From the NCBI GenBank assembly GCA_033977485.1, contig CM066993.1, forward strand, positions 32,900,501-32,964,500: a DNA stretch of 64,000 bases, read 5' to 3'. The stretch comes from Hydrangea macrophylla. Taxonomy: Eukaryota; Streptophyta; Magnoliopsida; Cornales; Hydrangeaceae. Of this stretch, positions 32,310 through 42,943 are shown piece after piece; positions within the stretch are counted from its first letter, which is position 1, and the number at the start of each line of letters is the position of its first letter. Position numbers and translations under genes: made by a program. The notes under the pieces were generated by a model. That model was not told the DNA's origin, did not search any database, and saw nothing but the letters and a program-made list of their open reading frames with translations.

Positions 32310-34655
32310 CATCGTTACGGCTCAGTCGATCAGATGATTTTTGGAAGATCATGGAGTGTAAGGCGTGAAGCGACTCAATTTTTCAGCGTGCTACCTGATT
32401 TGACTATGGAGTGCAAGGCATGAAGCGTCTCAGATGGTCAGATGATTTTTGGAGGATTATGGAGTGTAAGGCGTGAAGCGACTCAATCTTTCAGCGTGCT
32501 GCCTGATTCGACTATGGAGTGTAAGGCGTGAAGTGGCTCAGTCGATAAGATGATTTTTGGAGGATTATGGAGTGTAAGGCATGAAGCGACTCAATCTTTC
32601 AGTGTGCTACCTGATTAGACTATGGAGTGTAAGGCGTGAAGCGGCTCAATCGATCAGATGATTTTTGCAGGATTATGGAGTATAAGGCGTGAAGCAACTC
32701 AATCATTCAGCGTGCTATATTATTTGACTATGGAGTATAAGGCGTGCAGCGGCTCAGTCGATCAGATAATTTTTGGAAGATTATGGAGTGTAAGGCATGA
32801 AGCGACTCAATCTTTCAGCGTTCTACCTAATTCAACTATAGAGTGTAAGGCGTGAAGTGGCTCAATCGATCAGATGATTTTTAGGGGGTTATGGAGTGTA
32901 AGGCGTGAAGCAACTTAATCTTTCAGCGTGCTACCTGATTCGACTATGGAGTGTAAGCTGTGAAGCGGCTCAGTCGATCAGATGATTTTTGGAGGATTAT
33001 GTTGTGTAAGGCATGAAGCGACTCAATCTTTAAGCGTGATGCCTGATTCGACTATGGAGTATAAGGCGTGAAGCGTCTCGTCGATCAGATGATTTTTGGA
33101 GGATTATGGAGTTTAATGCGTCAAGCGACTCAATCTTTCAGAATGCTGCCTGATTCGACTATAGAGTGTAAGGCGTGTAGCATCTCAGTCGATCAGATGA
33201 TTTTTGGAGGATTATGGAGTGTAAGGCGCGAAGTGACTAAATCTTTCAACGTGCTACCTGATTCTACTATGGAGTGTAAGGCGTGAAGCGGCTCAGTCGA
33301 TCAGATGATTTTTGGAGGATTATGGAGTGTAAGGAGTGAAACTACTCAATCTTTTAGCGTGCTACCTGATTCGACTATGGAGTGTAAGGCATGAAGCGGC
33401 TTAGTAGACCAGATGATTTTTAGAGGGTTATGGAGTGTAAGGCATGAAGCAACTCAATCTTTCAGCGTGCTACCTGATTCGACTATGGAGTGTAAGGTGT
33501 GAAGCAGCTCAGTCGATCAGATGATTTTTGGAAGATTATGTTGTGTAAGGCATGAAGCGACTCAATCTTTAAGCGTGATGCCTGAATCGACTATGGAGTA
33601 TAAGGCGTGAAGCGTCTTGTCGATCAGATGATTTTTGGAGGATTATGGAGTTTAATGCGTCAAGCGACTCAATCTTTCGGCATGATGTCTGATTCGACTG
33701 TGGAGTGTATGACATGAAGGGTCTCAGTCGATCCGATGATTTTTGGAGGATTATGGAGTATAAGGTATGAAGCGACTTAATCCTTCAGAGTGCTGCCTGA
33801 TTCGACTATGGAGTGTAAGGCATGTAGCATCTCAGTCAATCAGACGATTTTTGGAGGATTATGGAGTGTAAGGCGTGAGGCAACTAAATCTTTCAGCGTG
33901 CTACCTGATTCGACTATGGAGTGTAAGGCGTGAAGCGGCTCAGTCGATCAGATGAATTTTGGAGGATTATGGAGTGTAAGGCGTGAAGCGACTCAATCTT
34001 TCAGCATGCTACCTGATTCGACTATGGAATGTTAGGCGTGAAGTGGCTTAGTTGATTAGATGATTTTTGGTGGATTATGCTGTGTAAGGCATGAAGCTAC
34101 TCAATCTTTAAGCGTGATGCCTGATTCGATTTTGGAGTGTAAGGCGTGAAGCGTCTCAGTCGATTAGATGTTTTTTGGAGGATTATGGAGTGTACGGCGT
34201 GAAGCAACTCAATCTTTCAACATGCTACTTGATTCGACTATGGAGTGTAAGGCGTGAAGCGGCTTAGTCGATCAGATGATTTTTGGAGGATTATGGAGTA
34301 TAAGGCGTGAAGCGACTCAATCTTTCAGCGTGCTACCTAATTCGACTATGGAGTCTAAGGTGTGAAGCGGCTTAGTCGATCAGATGATTTTTGGAGGATT
34401 ATGGAGTGTAAGGCGTGAAGCGACTCAAACTTTCAGCGTGCTACCTGATTCGACTATGGAGTGTATAGCGTGAAGCGGCTCAGTCGATCAGATGATTTTT
34501 TGAGGATTATGGAGTGTAAGGCGTGAAGCGACTCAATCTTTCAGCGTGCTACCTGATTCGGCTATGGAGTGTAAGGCGTGAAGCGACTCAATCTTTCAGC
34601 GTGCTACCTGATTCGACTATGGAGTGTATGGCTTGAAGCGGCTCAGTCGATCTGA
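32310..34655. repeat. Large tandem array, about 108-bp composite unit, about 21 copies
   Basis: Each unit contains GATGATTTTTGGAGGATTATGG..., then GAGTGTAAGGCGTGAAGCGA + CTCAATCTTTCAGCGTGCT + ACCTGATTCGACTATG, then a second GAGTGTAAGGCGTGAAGCGG + CTCAGTCGATCA. The core appears twice per unit, so the 108-bp unit is a dimer of a roughly 54-bp ancestor. It ends near 34655, about 215 bp before the conserved hairpin block. ORFs at 32658-32855 and 33068-33286 are repeat translations. Confidence 0.92.
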
Positions 34656-34869
34656 TGATTCCTCGAAACACATGTTCCCAAGAATAAAACTATCACATAA
34701 CCAGATAATTTGAAGCATAAGGCACATTTCTGATAATAGGAAGAGCAACATTACTCCGGATCATCACATTTTGGAGTATGAGATATGAAACTGTTTGAGC
34801 ATATGCATCATGATAAGATAGGAGCATCCATCTGTGTGGTTATTTGCATTTATGTGTTGTCCTTTTCCC

Positions 34870-35082
34870 GAACTATGTCCTGGTCTGATTCCCGATGGGA
34901 TACGTAGGCAGCTCACCATTGAGCACGACCAGCTTTTGGCTCTCTGCGCACCCGATTTTTGCAACACACCTTTTGTTTTTACCTGGATTCGACAGTTTGG
35001 TCAAAGGCTTGTCTTTCACACAGGCTTTGACATTCACTTGTGATACTCGTTGCTTTACAAGCTCTGCTGAAGAGAGGCAGAC
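34870..35082 (+). promoter_or_regulatory. Conserved 3' block of element C: hairpin and polypurine tract
   Basis: GAACTATGTCCTGGTCTGAT + TCCCGATGGGATACGTAGGC begins the block. It continues with TTGAGCACGACCAGC, a CTTTACAAGCTCTGCTGAAG segment, and ends with the purine tract GAAGAGAGGCAGAC beside the LTR. Nearly the whole block aligns with that of element B. ORFs crossing it on both strands (34764-35287) are not supported as genes. Confidence 0.65.
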
Positions 35083-35505
35083 TATAGACACCCCGATTTT
35101 GACCAAACGTCAAATCCAGGGATTGGTTGCCTCTAAAAGACCGATGATGACGATGATCGGTGAAATTCGAAGTTTTTCCAGAGAATTCAAATTCTTCAAA
35201 GATTCTTTGAACCAAGTTTCAAAAATCAAAAATGGGGTATTCGAGAGAAACCCGAATATTGAAAAACGTATGAGAAAGTCAGTCTAGGGATTTATCCTGA
35301 AAAAGAGAAAATAAAAAGAAGGTTTGAAAAGAAAAGAAAAAAAGAATGAAATAAAATAATATATTAAAGTATATACAATGCATATGGATGTATCCTAATA
35401 AAGTACATTACAAATATAAGTACATTTACATATACTTTACTAATAATTAAGTTTGTCTTAACATATTTATTTTGAAAATTAAAAAGAAGGAAGAAATTAT
35501 GTTAG

Positions 35506-35640
35506 CCACGGCACGCGGTAAAGCCGGTGGCACTCGCTGAATGCTGCGTCGGCATTCACTGAGTGCCACCCAGCAGTCAGTGAGTGCCGCCCGACACTCA
35601 GCAAGTGCCGCTGGCAAGTCGTTGAGTGTCGCGCGCTGTA
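35506..35640. repeat. U3 palindrome array in LTR C
   Basis: GTCGGCATTCACTGAGTGCC, GCAGTCAGTGAGTGCCGCCC, CGACACTCAGCAAGTGCCG and GTCGTTGAGTGTCGCG lie 90-220 bp upstream of the TATA box. This is the clearest example in the window. Confidence 0.8.
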
Positions 35641-35728
35641 GCAGACTACTTTTCTCACATGTTCTAGAAGAAAACTTTGCACGTGGGTTTTCACCCGATT
35701 TTACCCATTTAACCTTGTAATGTTGGTC

Positions 35729-35738
35729 TATATAAACA
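35729..35738 (+). promoter_or_regulatory. TATA box in LTR C
   Basis: CTATATAAAC, about 650 bp into a 3.3-kb LTR. A candidate 5' splice donor (TAGAG|GTAACC, gt at 35936) follows, and a candidate acceptor TTTGTTTTGTAG ends at 37776. Confidence 0.65.
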
Positions 35739-38389
35739 GGCCTTCATCTCCATTATTAGGGGCTAGACTTGACTTTGAAATAAAAATTGAGATGTACAAG
35801 AGTTATATACAATAGAGAGAGAGAATTGAGAGAAGAAAAGGGAGTTTTTCTTGAAAATTTTGAAGAATTGGAGAAGAATTTGAAGATTTTTGAAGAGCTT
35901 CACAAGAAATAGAAGAAATCCTTGAGGTCATAGAGGTAACCTCTCAATCCTTGGAAGAATTATGCAAATTCAATCACAAATTCATAGTTCTAGGATCTTT
36001 ACACATTTTCAAAACCTCTCTTACCTCATTCATCACACACCACTTAGAATTTGTGATTGAATCTCAAAATATTTCATTAATTTGGATCTAATTGTTGCCT
36101 TGGATTTAAAATAAGTTTGGTTTTGAAGGATTTGTATTCCAATTTCTCTAAGTAAACTTTGATTCTTCATTTCTATTTTTCTTTTGAAATTCATAAAACT
36201 TTGTATATTCCTTTAAGTCCTTTTTTTTTAATTCAATTCTCTAGTTTCCTATGGTCTCATGATTCATATGGAGATTAAGGAAAGCCATAGTCATGTCTAC
36301 ACATAGTTAGTGAGATTCAAGTCTCAACTCATGTTTTGAACCTCATTACTAAGAATCTTATGAGATTCATGCTATATTTCATAGAGGTTCATGTAGATTT
36401 GGGTCTCATCTAGTCTCCAAGGAACATTAATTTGAGAGGAGAATAAGGTGTCATGGTTTTACATTCCTCAAGGATCATATGTTGGAGAGAGGAATTATAT
36501 AAAGATTTTTATAGCTTATATTCCAAGGTTCATAAGATTGGGTAAGACCTTAGGATTCTCTTGCTAGATCTTCAACTATGAGATCTATGTTGGAGATCCA
36601 TTAAGGCTAAGTCTATGGATCTCTTTATATTTCATCACTATTCCAAAAATCATAGTAATATTTAATCCTAGTTCTCTCTAAAATCATGGATCAAGTTTGA
36701 TTCAAATTATGAACGCCAATTCAACAAAGGTGGAGTGAATCCATAAACCAACTATGATCAAAGATTTTTTTATAAAATCATGGATCATTAGAATTGGATA
36801 AGACCAATTAGAGGATGTTCATAACTCATTTAAGTACCTCTGTGATTTTGTTTTGATGAAATTCCATATTTAAGATGGTTTGGTCTTGTGATTTCAAAAC
36901 AAGCAACTCTCTGTCCAAAATTTTAGAACAGTAAATCCATTTTAAAATTAATAAATCAGAACATTAATATAACTTTCTTGACCCAAAATAATTTTTTCTA
37001 AGTATTTCAATGTGTTAGGAATTTCAATGTGTTAGGAAGATACCTTAAAAATATCTAATTGTTTTTCATTTGTTTACTATTTTTAGAAAATCACACAAAA
37101 TCTCTGGACAGAGAGTTGAAAATTCTTGGGTGATGCCTAGTGTTTTCTTCATTCCCAGAGATCTAACCGTTCAAACCTTAATTTTATTTTTGGGTTAGAA
37201 ACTAGACTCACAGAGGCATATCATACCCAAATATCATTAAGATCTAACCGTTGCAAGTTTTTCTATCTTTGAAAGTCAAGTCTGCTCTCTATAATTTATG
37301 AGAAACAGTCACTATTTTGGTCTAGTCTCATTGATCTTAACTTAAATGGTTTCCTAATGTCTTGGGACTCAAATCATGTTTTGAATAATGATAATTTAGC
37401 TTAAATCCAGAGGCTAAGTGATCCAAATTAGTGAATAAATTCATATCTCATTCTTGGTCATATTAATTCATTCATTCATGCATATTGATGCTTATGATTA
37501 GAACTAGTTCTTGGCTAAAATTGGACTTAGTTGAACCTAATTGAACATAAACATGGATTCCTTATGATCGTGTTGGGATTATGAACCCCTATATGGACAT
37601 TATATTGACTCCTAGTTGAGACTTGTATATCTATAGAGGTGCTATGGCTCCAACTAATCAAAAGGAATTCATAGTTTTACCAATTATTTCCATGCTTGAT
37701 AGATTTAAGCTAGAAGCTTAGTGTTGATTATTTGATATCTTTGATCAAGGCATGTGTACTAATCTTTGTTTTGTAGCGCATTTGAGGTACAATTTCTCAA
37801 CTCCTTCTCTAGTTTGATTTACTTCTTTTATTTTAATTGATTTTAAACCTCATGCGCAACACATTAGCCTAGGTTTTTGCCTTTTGTGTTTATATGCATT
37901 AGAGACCTTTTCTTAGGTTTTATTTTATATGTATGCATTGCACGTTTCTATTTCGCGGCTGGATCCTGGGTATGTTTTCTAGTTCCCTATTTGCATATCA
38001 TATTGCTTGCTATTTGAATTACGTGGCTTATGAATGATATTTTGTCGTTAGCAATTTTGCACCCCTTTCAACATGCTTATGTAATGTATTATTTATATAT
38101 ATGTATTAGTTGAGGGCACGCTTAGATTAATAATTCAATTAAAAAGGATGTTGAATAAAGGCCTATCACGAGATAGGATGAAAGGGGGTGTTTTATTCCG
38201 CCGGGCTCCTTTCCCTTTCATTCCATAATCCCCGGACCCAGTTTATCTTTGGTTTCACAAAAGATCGGTTTGCTTTTAAATGGTTTCTTAATTTTTCCTT
38301 TTCAAAATTAAGTGGCGACTCGTATTTGAATTTAAATTTGAAAAATGTTTTAAAATTAAACGAAGTGGGTCCAAATGCTAGTATCCACA

Positions 38390-38703
38390 GCCCTCCATCT
38401 ATACCATTCCATTCTGCCAAATCGCCCGAAGGCCCTCGCGAATTCTCCAAACTTGATATTCTCCTTTCCACGGCATTGGACCACCTACTCAAAAAGGGCC
38501 ACCTGCAGCTGCTCCCTCATAAACCACTACCGGATCCCATACCATCCCACTACAACATGAGCCTACGATGTGCTTACCACCAAAATCTAGTCCATGCCAT
38601 GGATCATTGCATCCGCCTCTGCCATGACATCCAAAATCTCATAGAGGATGTACCACATCCTAATCCCATCCATTATCTTGGCTTGGATCAACGGTTCGAG
38701 TGA
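38390..38703 (+). pseudogene. gag C-terminal fragment, Ogre/Tat-like
   Basis: The frame reads EFSKLDILLSTALDHLLKKG, HLQLLPHKPLPDPIPSHYNM, then the degenerate knuckle CAYHQNLVHAMDHCIRLCHD and IQNLIED. It aligns with the end of the gags of A and B (for example FTTTLKKLMERGYLKLL... and the CxxH...GH...C knuckle). The open frame runs in from LTR C sequence upstream (from 38188), but only the part after 38389 is gag. The capsid half is absent. Confidence 0.7.
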
Positions 38704-40175
38704 TCCCTTTTGCTGATGCCAATGAATGTTGAAGCAACGGAGTAAAGTGATGGACTCTAGAACTTTTGCGAAAAAAAGAAAAGAATAAGCGAGTCACCGT
38801 GACACTCCATTTGAGACAAAGTTGAGTCTGTTCTATATTTCAAGTCTATTTCAAGAGTAGTCTTGTGGTCGAATCCGTCTATTTTTAAGTTCGGTTGATT
38901 CCGTACCAAGAAATGTAATCCTTCTCTTTTGATGGAATGAAATCTCATTTTGCTTAATCTGATGTGTCTAGTCATAAATGAATGAATCATTGAACTGAAA
39001 TGTCACTTTTCAAATCACCACGGATATTACTCTGCTAATAAATTTTTGCATAAAAAAATAATCCCGAAAGGTCAAAGTCAATTTCGCGCTAACACCAAAG
39101 ACGAGGCAAGAATTGATTAGTCTTACTTTAAGAATTTGAAGATGTTTTTGTTCAAATCTCGAAAAGACATACTTAAAGCTGATTTGGGGCTTGGCCCAAC
39201 ACCCTTTTTCCACCATTTTGAAGCCTTGAGCCCAATCCAATTGGGAGCCATACAATCTATCCGATTGAAAGCAGTGCAAACTTAGTCCTTGATGGTAGCC
39301 AAATACTTTCAATGAGTTTCTTCTCCTCTTTCAAAAAAAAAGAAAAAAGAAAAAGAAAGAAAATTAAAGCTCGCTAGGTTGAAAACTTGAAAAGGGTACT
39401 TAGGCAAAAGTGTGAGCAAAAAGGGTGTTCATTTCCAAAATCTGACCCTAGCTAGTCAAAATGTTGAAAAAAAATTTGACGAAACAAATGAGTGAATCGT
39501 ATGCTTCAAGGTAAATCATAAGAACGTGCCTAGATCATGTTTCGAAAGGCTCGGAATGACTACAAATAAATTTCAAGAGCTGACATGCACATTTTGGAAT
39601 TTTGAGATTGCAATCGTAAGATCTCTCTTGAATCAACTATGAAAGAAAAATTGAATGACTAGGTGAAAGTGAAAAGGATCAATCCTCAAACAAAAAAAAA
39701 AAGAAGGGAGATCGAAACTGAATCCTCTTATTCAAAGCTACCATAAGTGCCTCAAGTTTGAACCTCTTTGACGATTGGTTTGAAAAACTCTCATACCTTA
39801 AACCCCTTCTTTCAAACCAATGTCTTTCAAGACCTTGCCTTGAACTACGCTCGACTTGATTCCCACTCGAGGAAACTTAGGCAACCGCATCGGTTCGGTT
39901 GATGCCATCATAACCAAACCAACTTCTTTCCTACCATGGCCCGAACTACGTTGGACCTGATTCCCGCTCGGGGGTACGTAGGCAGACTTTCAAAAAGAAA
40001 AAAAAAAGGGATGGCTTGCTAGGTCAACAATTTGAAAGGATGCCTAGGCAAAAATTAGAGCTAAATCCAAAGTGAGCAGTAACAAAAGAGAGAAAAGAGC
40101 TCGCTAGGTCACCTCACTGTAAAAAGATATGAGCATTTAAGAGGTTAAAAGTCGTAGTCCTTACCTTAAGCCAAA
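38704..40175 (+). mobile_element. Non-coding internal GI stretch
   Basis: A long stretch without a believable gene. It holds A-rich runs (39331-39365, 39688-39708), two copies of the CTACG hairpin motif (39842-39885, 39943-39985) and two CTCGCTAGGT phrases (39370, 40098). ORFs 38757-38990 and 39010-39312 on the minus strand have no recognisable domain. Confidence 0.45.
39842..39985 (+). other. Two copies of the CTACG...CGTAG hairpin motif
   Basis: The first, GAACTACGCTCGACTTGATT + CCCACTCGAGGAAACTTAGG, has decayed on its 3' side. The second, GAACTACGTTGGACCTGATT + CCCGCTCGGGGGTACGTAGG, is the best-formed copy in the window, with outer CTACGT/ACGTAG and inner CCCG/CGGG pairing. Confidence 0.7.
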
Positions 40176-40179
40176 AATT

Positions 40180-40400
40180 GCCTTCCACACTAGGGCCAAA
40201 CTTCGGCTACCCGCCTCATTTGCCTAAATTTTACTATCTACCCTTCATACAAGGGGCAAACTTCGGTCACCTACCTCATTTAGCCAAATCCTCTAATAAA
40301 CCATCATCCAAACTAGGGGCAAATTTTGGTCACACACCTCGTTTGCCTATGAATTCCACTTCGTACACCTCAAACTAGGGGCAAACTCCATTTGCCTAAC
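40180..40400. repeat. Four repeats of CAAACTAGGGGCAAACTTCG
   Basis: Units of about 60-70 bp read AGGGGCAAACTTCGGTCACC + TACCTCATTT(G)CC. The complement of the core matches the 11395-11530 repeats of element B. Confidence 0.75.
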
Positions 40401-41389
40401 ACGATCTCTTCACACCAAGGGCGAGTTTTCAAGTCACCGAGTTATTTTGAAAATTTTGAAATAGAGCATCTTTTATTCTAAAAGCTAAGGTACTAATTCA
40501 AAGCACTTCCTAGGAGAAGTAGAGAATTGATTAGATCAATAGGGAGGAATTTTCAAAAACCAGATTTATCAGCAAAGTGCTATCATATTAATATGAGGAG
40601 TGCACATATAAGAAAAGTGGTACATCATTTATGACAAAGACACATTGAATTATGGCAATTTGGGCGCTTCGTATCGTTGCTTTTGATGAGTCAATCCTTC
40701 TTTGGTTGAGTCAGTAATAAAAGTGTATCAAAGTTCAAGGTTTCATACAAACCAACCGAACTTTCCTTTCCATCATCATTCCTATCACTTCCATTCAGCC
40801 TAATGGTCTCAAATGTGTGGGTTCAAAGTGATTCCACGTTATAAAATGTGTGGATACAAGTAGAAGTTTCGAACATCGTTACTGCACTTGTCCAGGCTGT
40901 AACATGATAAGAGTCCCAAGAATCTCGAGCATTGGTGACACCCCAATCATAGTCATCTGATACAAATTAGTCTGTAAGATCCACTGGCAATCTTCTTCCA
41001 GTTCCCCAGCAACCAAACCAAAATCATATCATAAATTTCCTTCATCCCTAGCGGATTTGCTCTATTCCCAATGCAACCATCCCCTCCCCAGCAGAATCTT
41101 TTCATCCCCAGCAAAATCATCTCTAGAAAAGTCCCTGAACAAATTTGGTGTATTCCAATCAAAACCACATCCGCTCCTTAGAAGAAACCATTTTCATCTC
41201 AAAAAGGGTTGTCAACTTCCCCACATAATTAGTTCACTCCTGACAGCCTTGTCCCCAGAAGAAATATTTTTGCTCCAACAAGTTCAGTTCATCTTTAGTA
41301 CAATCACTTACTCCATTGGCTCTCAAAAGAGCCATTTCATCCCTAGCAAATTCAGTTTTATCCCCAGCAGGCTTCTCAATTGGTACATC
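40401..41389 (+). other. GI internal stretch without a gene
   Basis: No recognised coding content. Around 41030-41370 the phrases TTCATCCC(T/C)AGC and CCCCAGCA(A/G)AATC recur irregularly, a decayed short repeat. The ORF at 41057-41452 is this repeat read in one frame. Confidence 0.45.
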
Positions 41390-42125
41390 ACTAGTTCAAT
41401 CCATGATAGTCTTAGTAGTTCACTATCGACTCATCATCATCAGTCCTTATAGTCACAGTAGTTTACTATCGATTCGTCATCTTGATTAGTACATCATCAG
41501 TTTAATCCATGACAGTTACAGTAGTTCACTGTCGACTAATCATCTTGATTAATACATCATTAGTCCAATCCATGACAGTCACAGTAGTTCACTGTCGACT
41601 CATCATCTCGATTAGTACATCGTCAATCCAATAGATGACACTCATAGTAGTTCACTATCAACTCGTCATTGTTAGTCCTTTTGATCATGGTTAGTTCAAT
41701 CGTTGGTGCAATCCATAACAGTCATAGTAGTTTTCTATTGACTTGTCATCTTGATTAGTACATCATCAGTTCAATCCATGGCAGTCATAGTAGTTCACTA
41801 TCGAATCATCACCTCAATTAGTGCATCGTCAGTTCTTCTGATCACGGTTAGTCCAACTATTTATCCAATCCATGACAATCATAGTAGTTCACTGTCGAAT
41901 CATCACCTCAATTAGTGCATCATAAGTTCTTCTGATCACGGTTAGTCCAACTGTTGGTCCAACCCATGATAGTCATGGTAGTTCATTGTCGCCTTGTTAC
42001 CTCAATTCATACATCGTCAGTTCTTCTGATCATGGTTAGTTCAACCGTTTGTCCAATCCATGACAGTCACAGTAGTTCACTATCGACTCGTCATTGCAAT
42101 TTGTGCATCGTCAGTTCATTAGTCA
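41390..42125. repeat. Tandem array with AGTAGTTCACTATCGACTCG motif, about 8 units
   Basis: Units of about 75-110 bp contain CCATGACAGTCACAGTAGTT + CACTGTCGACTCATCATCTC + GATTAGTACATCGTCAGT. Some units carry an added CTTCTGATCACGGTTAGTCC segment, a higher-order variant. The ORF at 41954-42547 is partly repeat translation. Confidence 0.8.
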
Positions 42126-42640
42126 TCACTAATTTACCGTCACTCTTATATGTTGTGTTCATCATTCTCACTCGAAAACCTTGGGCTTCTGTGTCCATTA
42201 ATGGGGTTTCTGTGTCCATTACTCAAAATCTTGGGCTTCTATGTCTACCACTTGACATCTTAGGACTTTTGTGTCTATCTCACAATTTTCAAGGCTCTGT
42301 GTCCATCGATTATCATGAGTTCCCTTGCCTGCTGCTTATCGTGATCTTCCTCATTCAACGTTTCATGTCCAGGGCTCCGCGTCTACCACTCCATCATCGT
42401 TTGTTGTCCTCATGGACCCTGCACTCGATCCTATTCACTTACAAAGCATACTTCCCAAAGTTCAAGAAGTTTGCCCCTGGGAGCCAGAGTCTTCAAACTT
42501 TGGAGTCGAGAGCACAAGCACAACACAAGTCCACTTGGAGTGGCTAGGATCATTAGCACCATAAAAGGCATGCATAAAACCTATTAAGACTGGCAAATAC
42601 ACCATAGTCATAATATAATCACAACAGGACTTAGTACACA
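42126..42640 (+). other. Short degenerate repeats before GI 3' block
   Basis: A CTTGGGCTTCTGTGTCCATT phrase recurs about five times to 42390. After it there is no structure that I recognise. No gene. Confidence 0.5.
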
Positions 42641-42730
42641 GTCATATCATATCTATGCATTACATATCATCCTTATAGCATAGCATTCGCTTGTCTTGTT
42701 GTGTATGTATGATTTGTTCCTTTGTGCCTC

Positions 42731-42943
42731 GAACTACGCCCTAGTCTGATTCCCCCAGGGATACGTAGGCAGCTCACGTAGAGAATGACCAGCACTAGCC
42801 TCAGCATTCTTGTTTCTATCACTGCATCTTTTGCGATGCTTTTATCCTAAATCTATAGCCTCCAAAAGACATGTCTCTTCAAGGCTTTGGCACTTACTTG
42901 CGACATGCGTTGCCTTGCAAGTTCATGCCAAAGAGGGGCAAAC
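42731..42943 (+). promoter_or_regulatory. Conserved 3' block of GI: hairpin and polypurine tract
   Basis: GAACTACGCCCTAGTCTGAT + TCCCCCAGGGATACGTAGGC opens the block. GAATGACCAGC and a GCGTTGCCTTGCAAG segment follow, and the tract CCAAAGAGGGGCAAAC touches the LTR. The motif-to-LTR distance (about 171 nt from its far side) is nearly the same as in B and C. Confidence 0.65.

Larger units (their letters stand above)
35083..38389 (+). mobile_element. 3' LTR of element C (Ogre-like)
   Basis: It starts TATAGACACCCCGATTTTGA after a polypurine tract and ends GCTAGTATCCACA. Over its length it aligns in opposite orientation with LTRs A, B and D. With the repeats and block at its left it has the layout of a 3' LTR. 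Its 5' partner was not found in the window. On its right, gag follows with no PBS, so the junction is a host element or a recombination breakpoint. Confidence 0.8.

Noticed and set aside
32310..34655. CRISPR-like or satellite locus
   Set aside because: No unique spacers occur between units. The whole unit repeats in tandem, in a eukaryotic retroelement 3' region.
34764..35287. Overlapping ORFs on both strands
   Set aside because: They coincide with the conserved non-coding 3' block and the start of LTR C, have no domain, and the same block in B and GI is not open in the same frames.
41954..42547. 197-residue ORF as a gene
   Set aside because: It consists of tandem-repeat translation (Val/Ser/Leu-rich) followed by short repeats. 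No domain, no start context.
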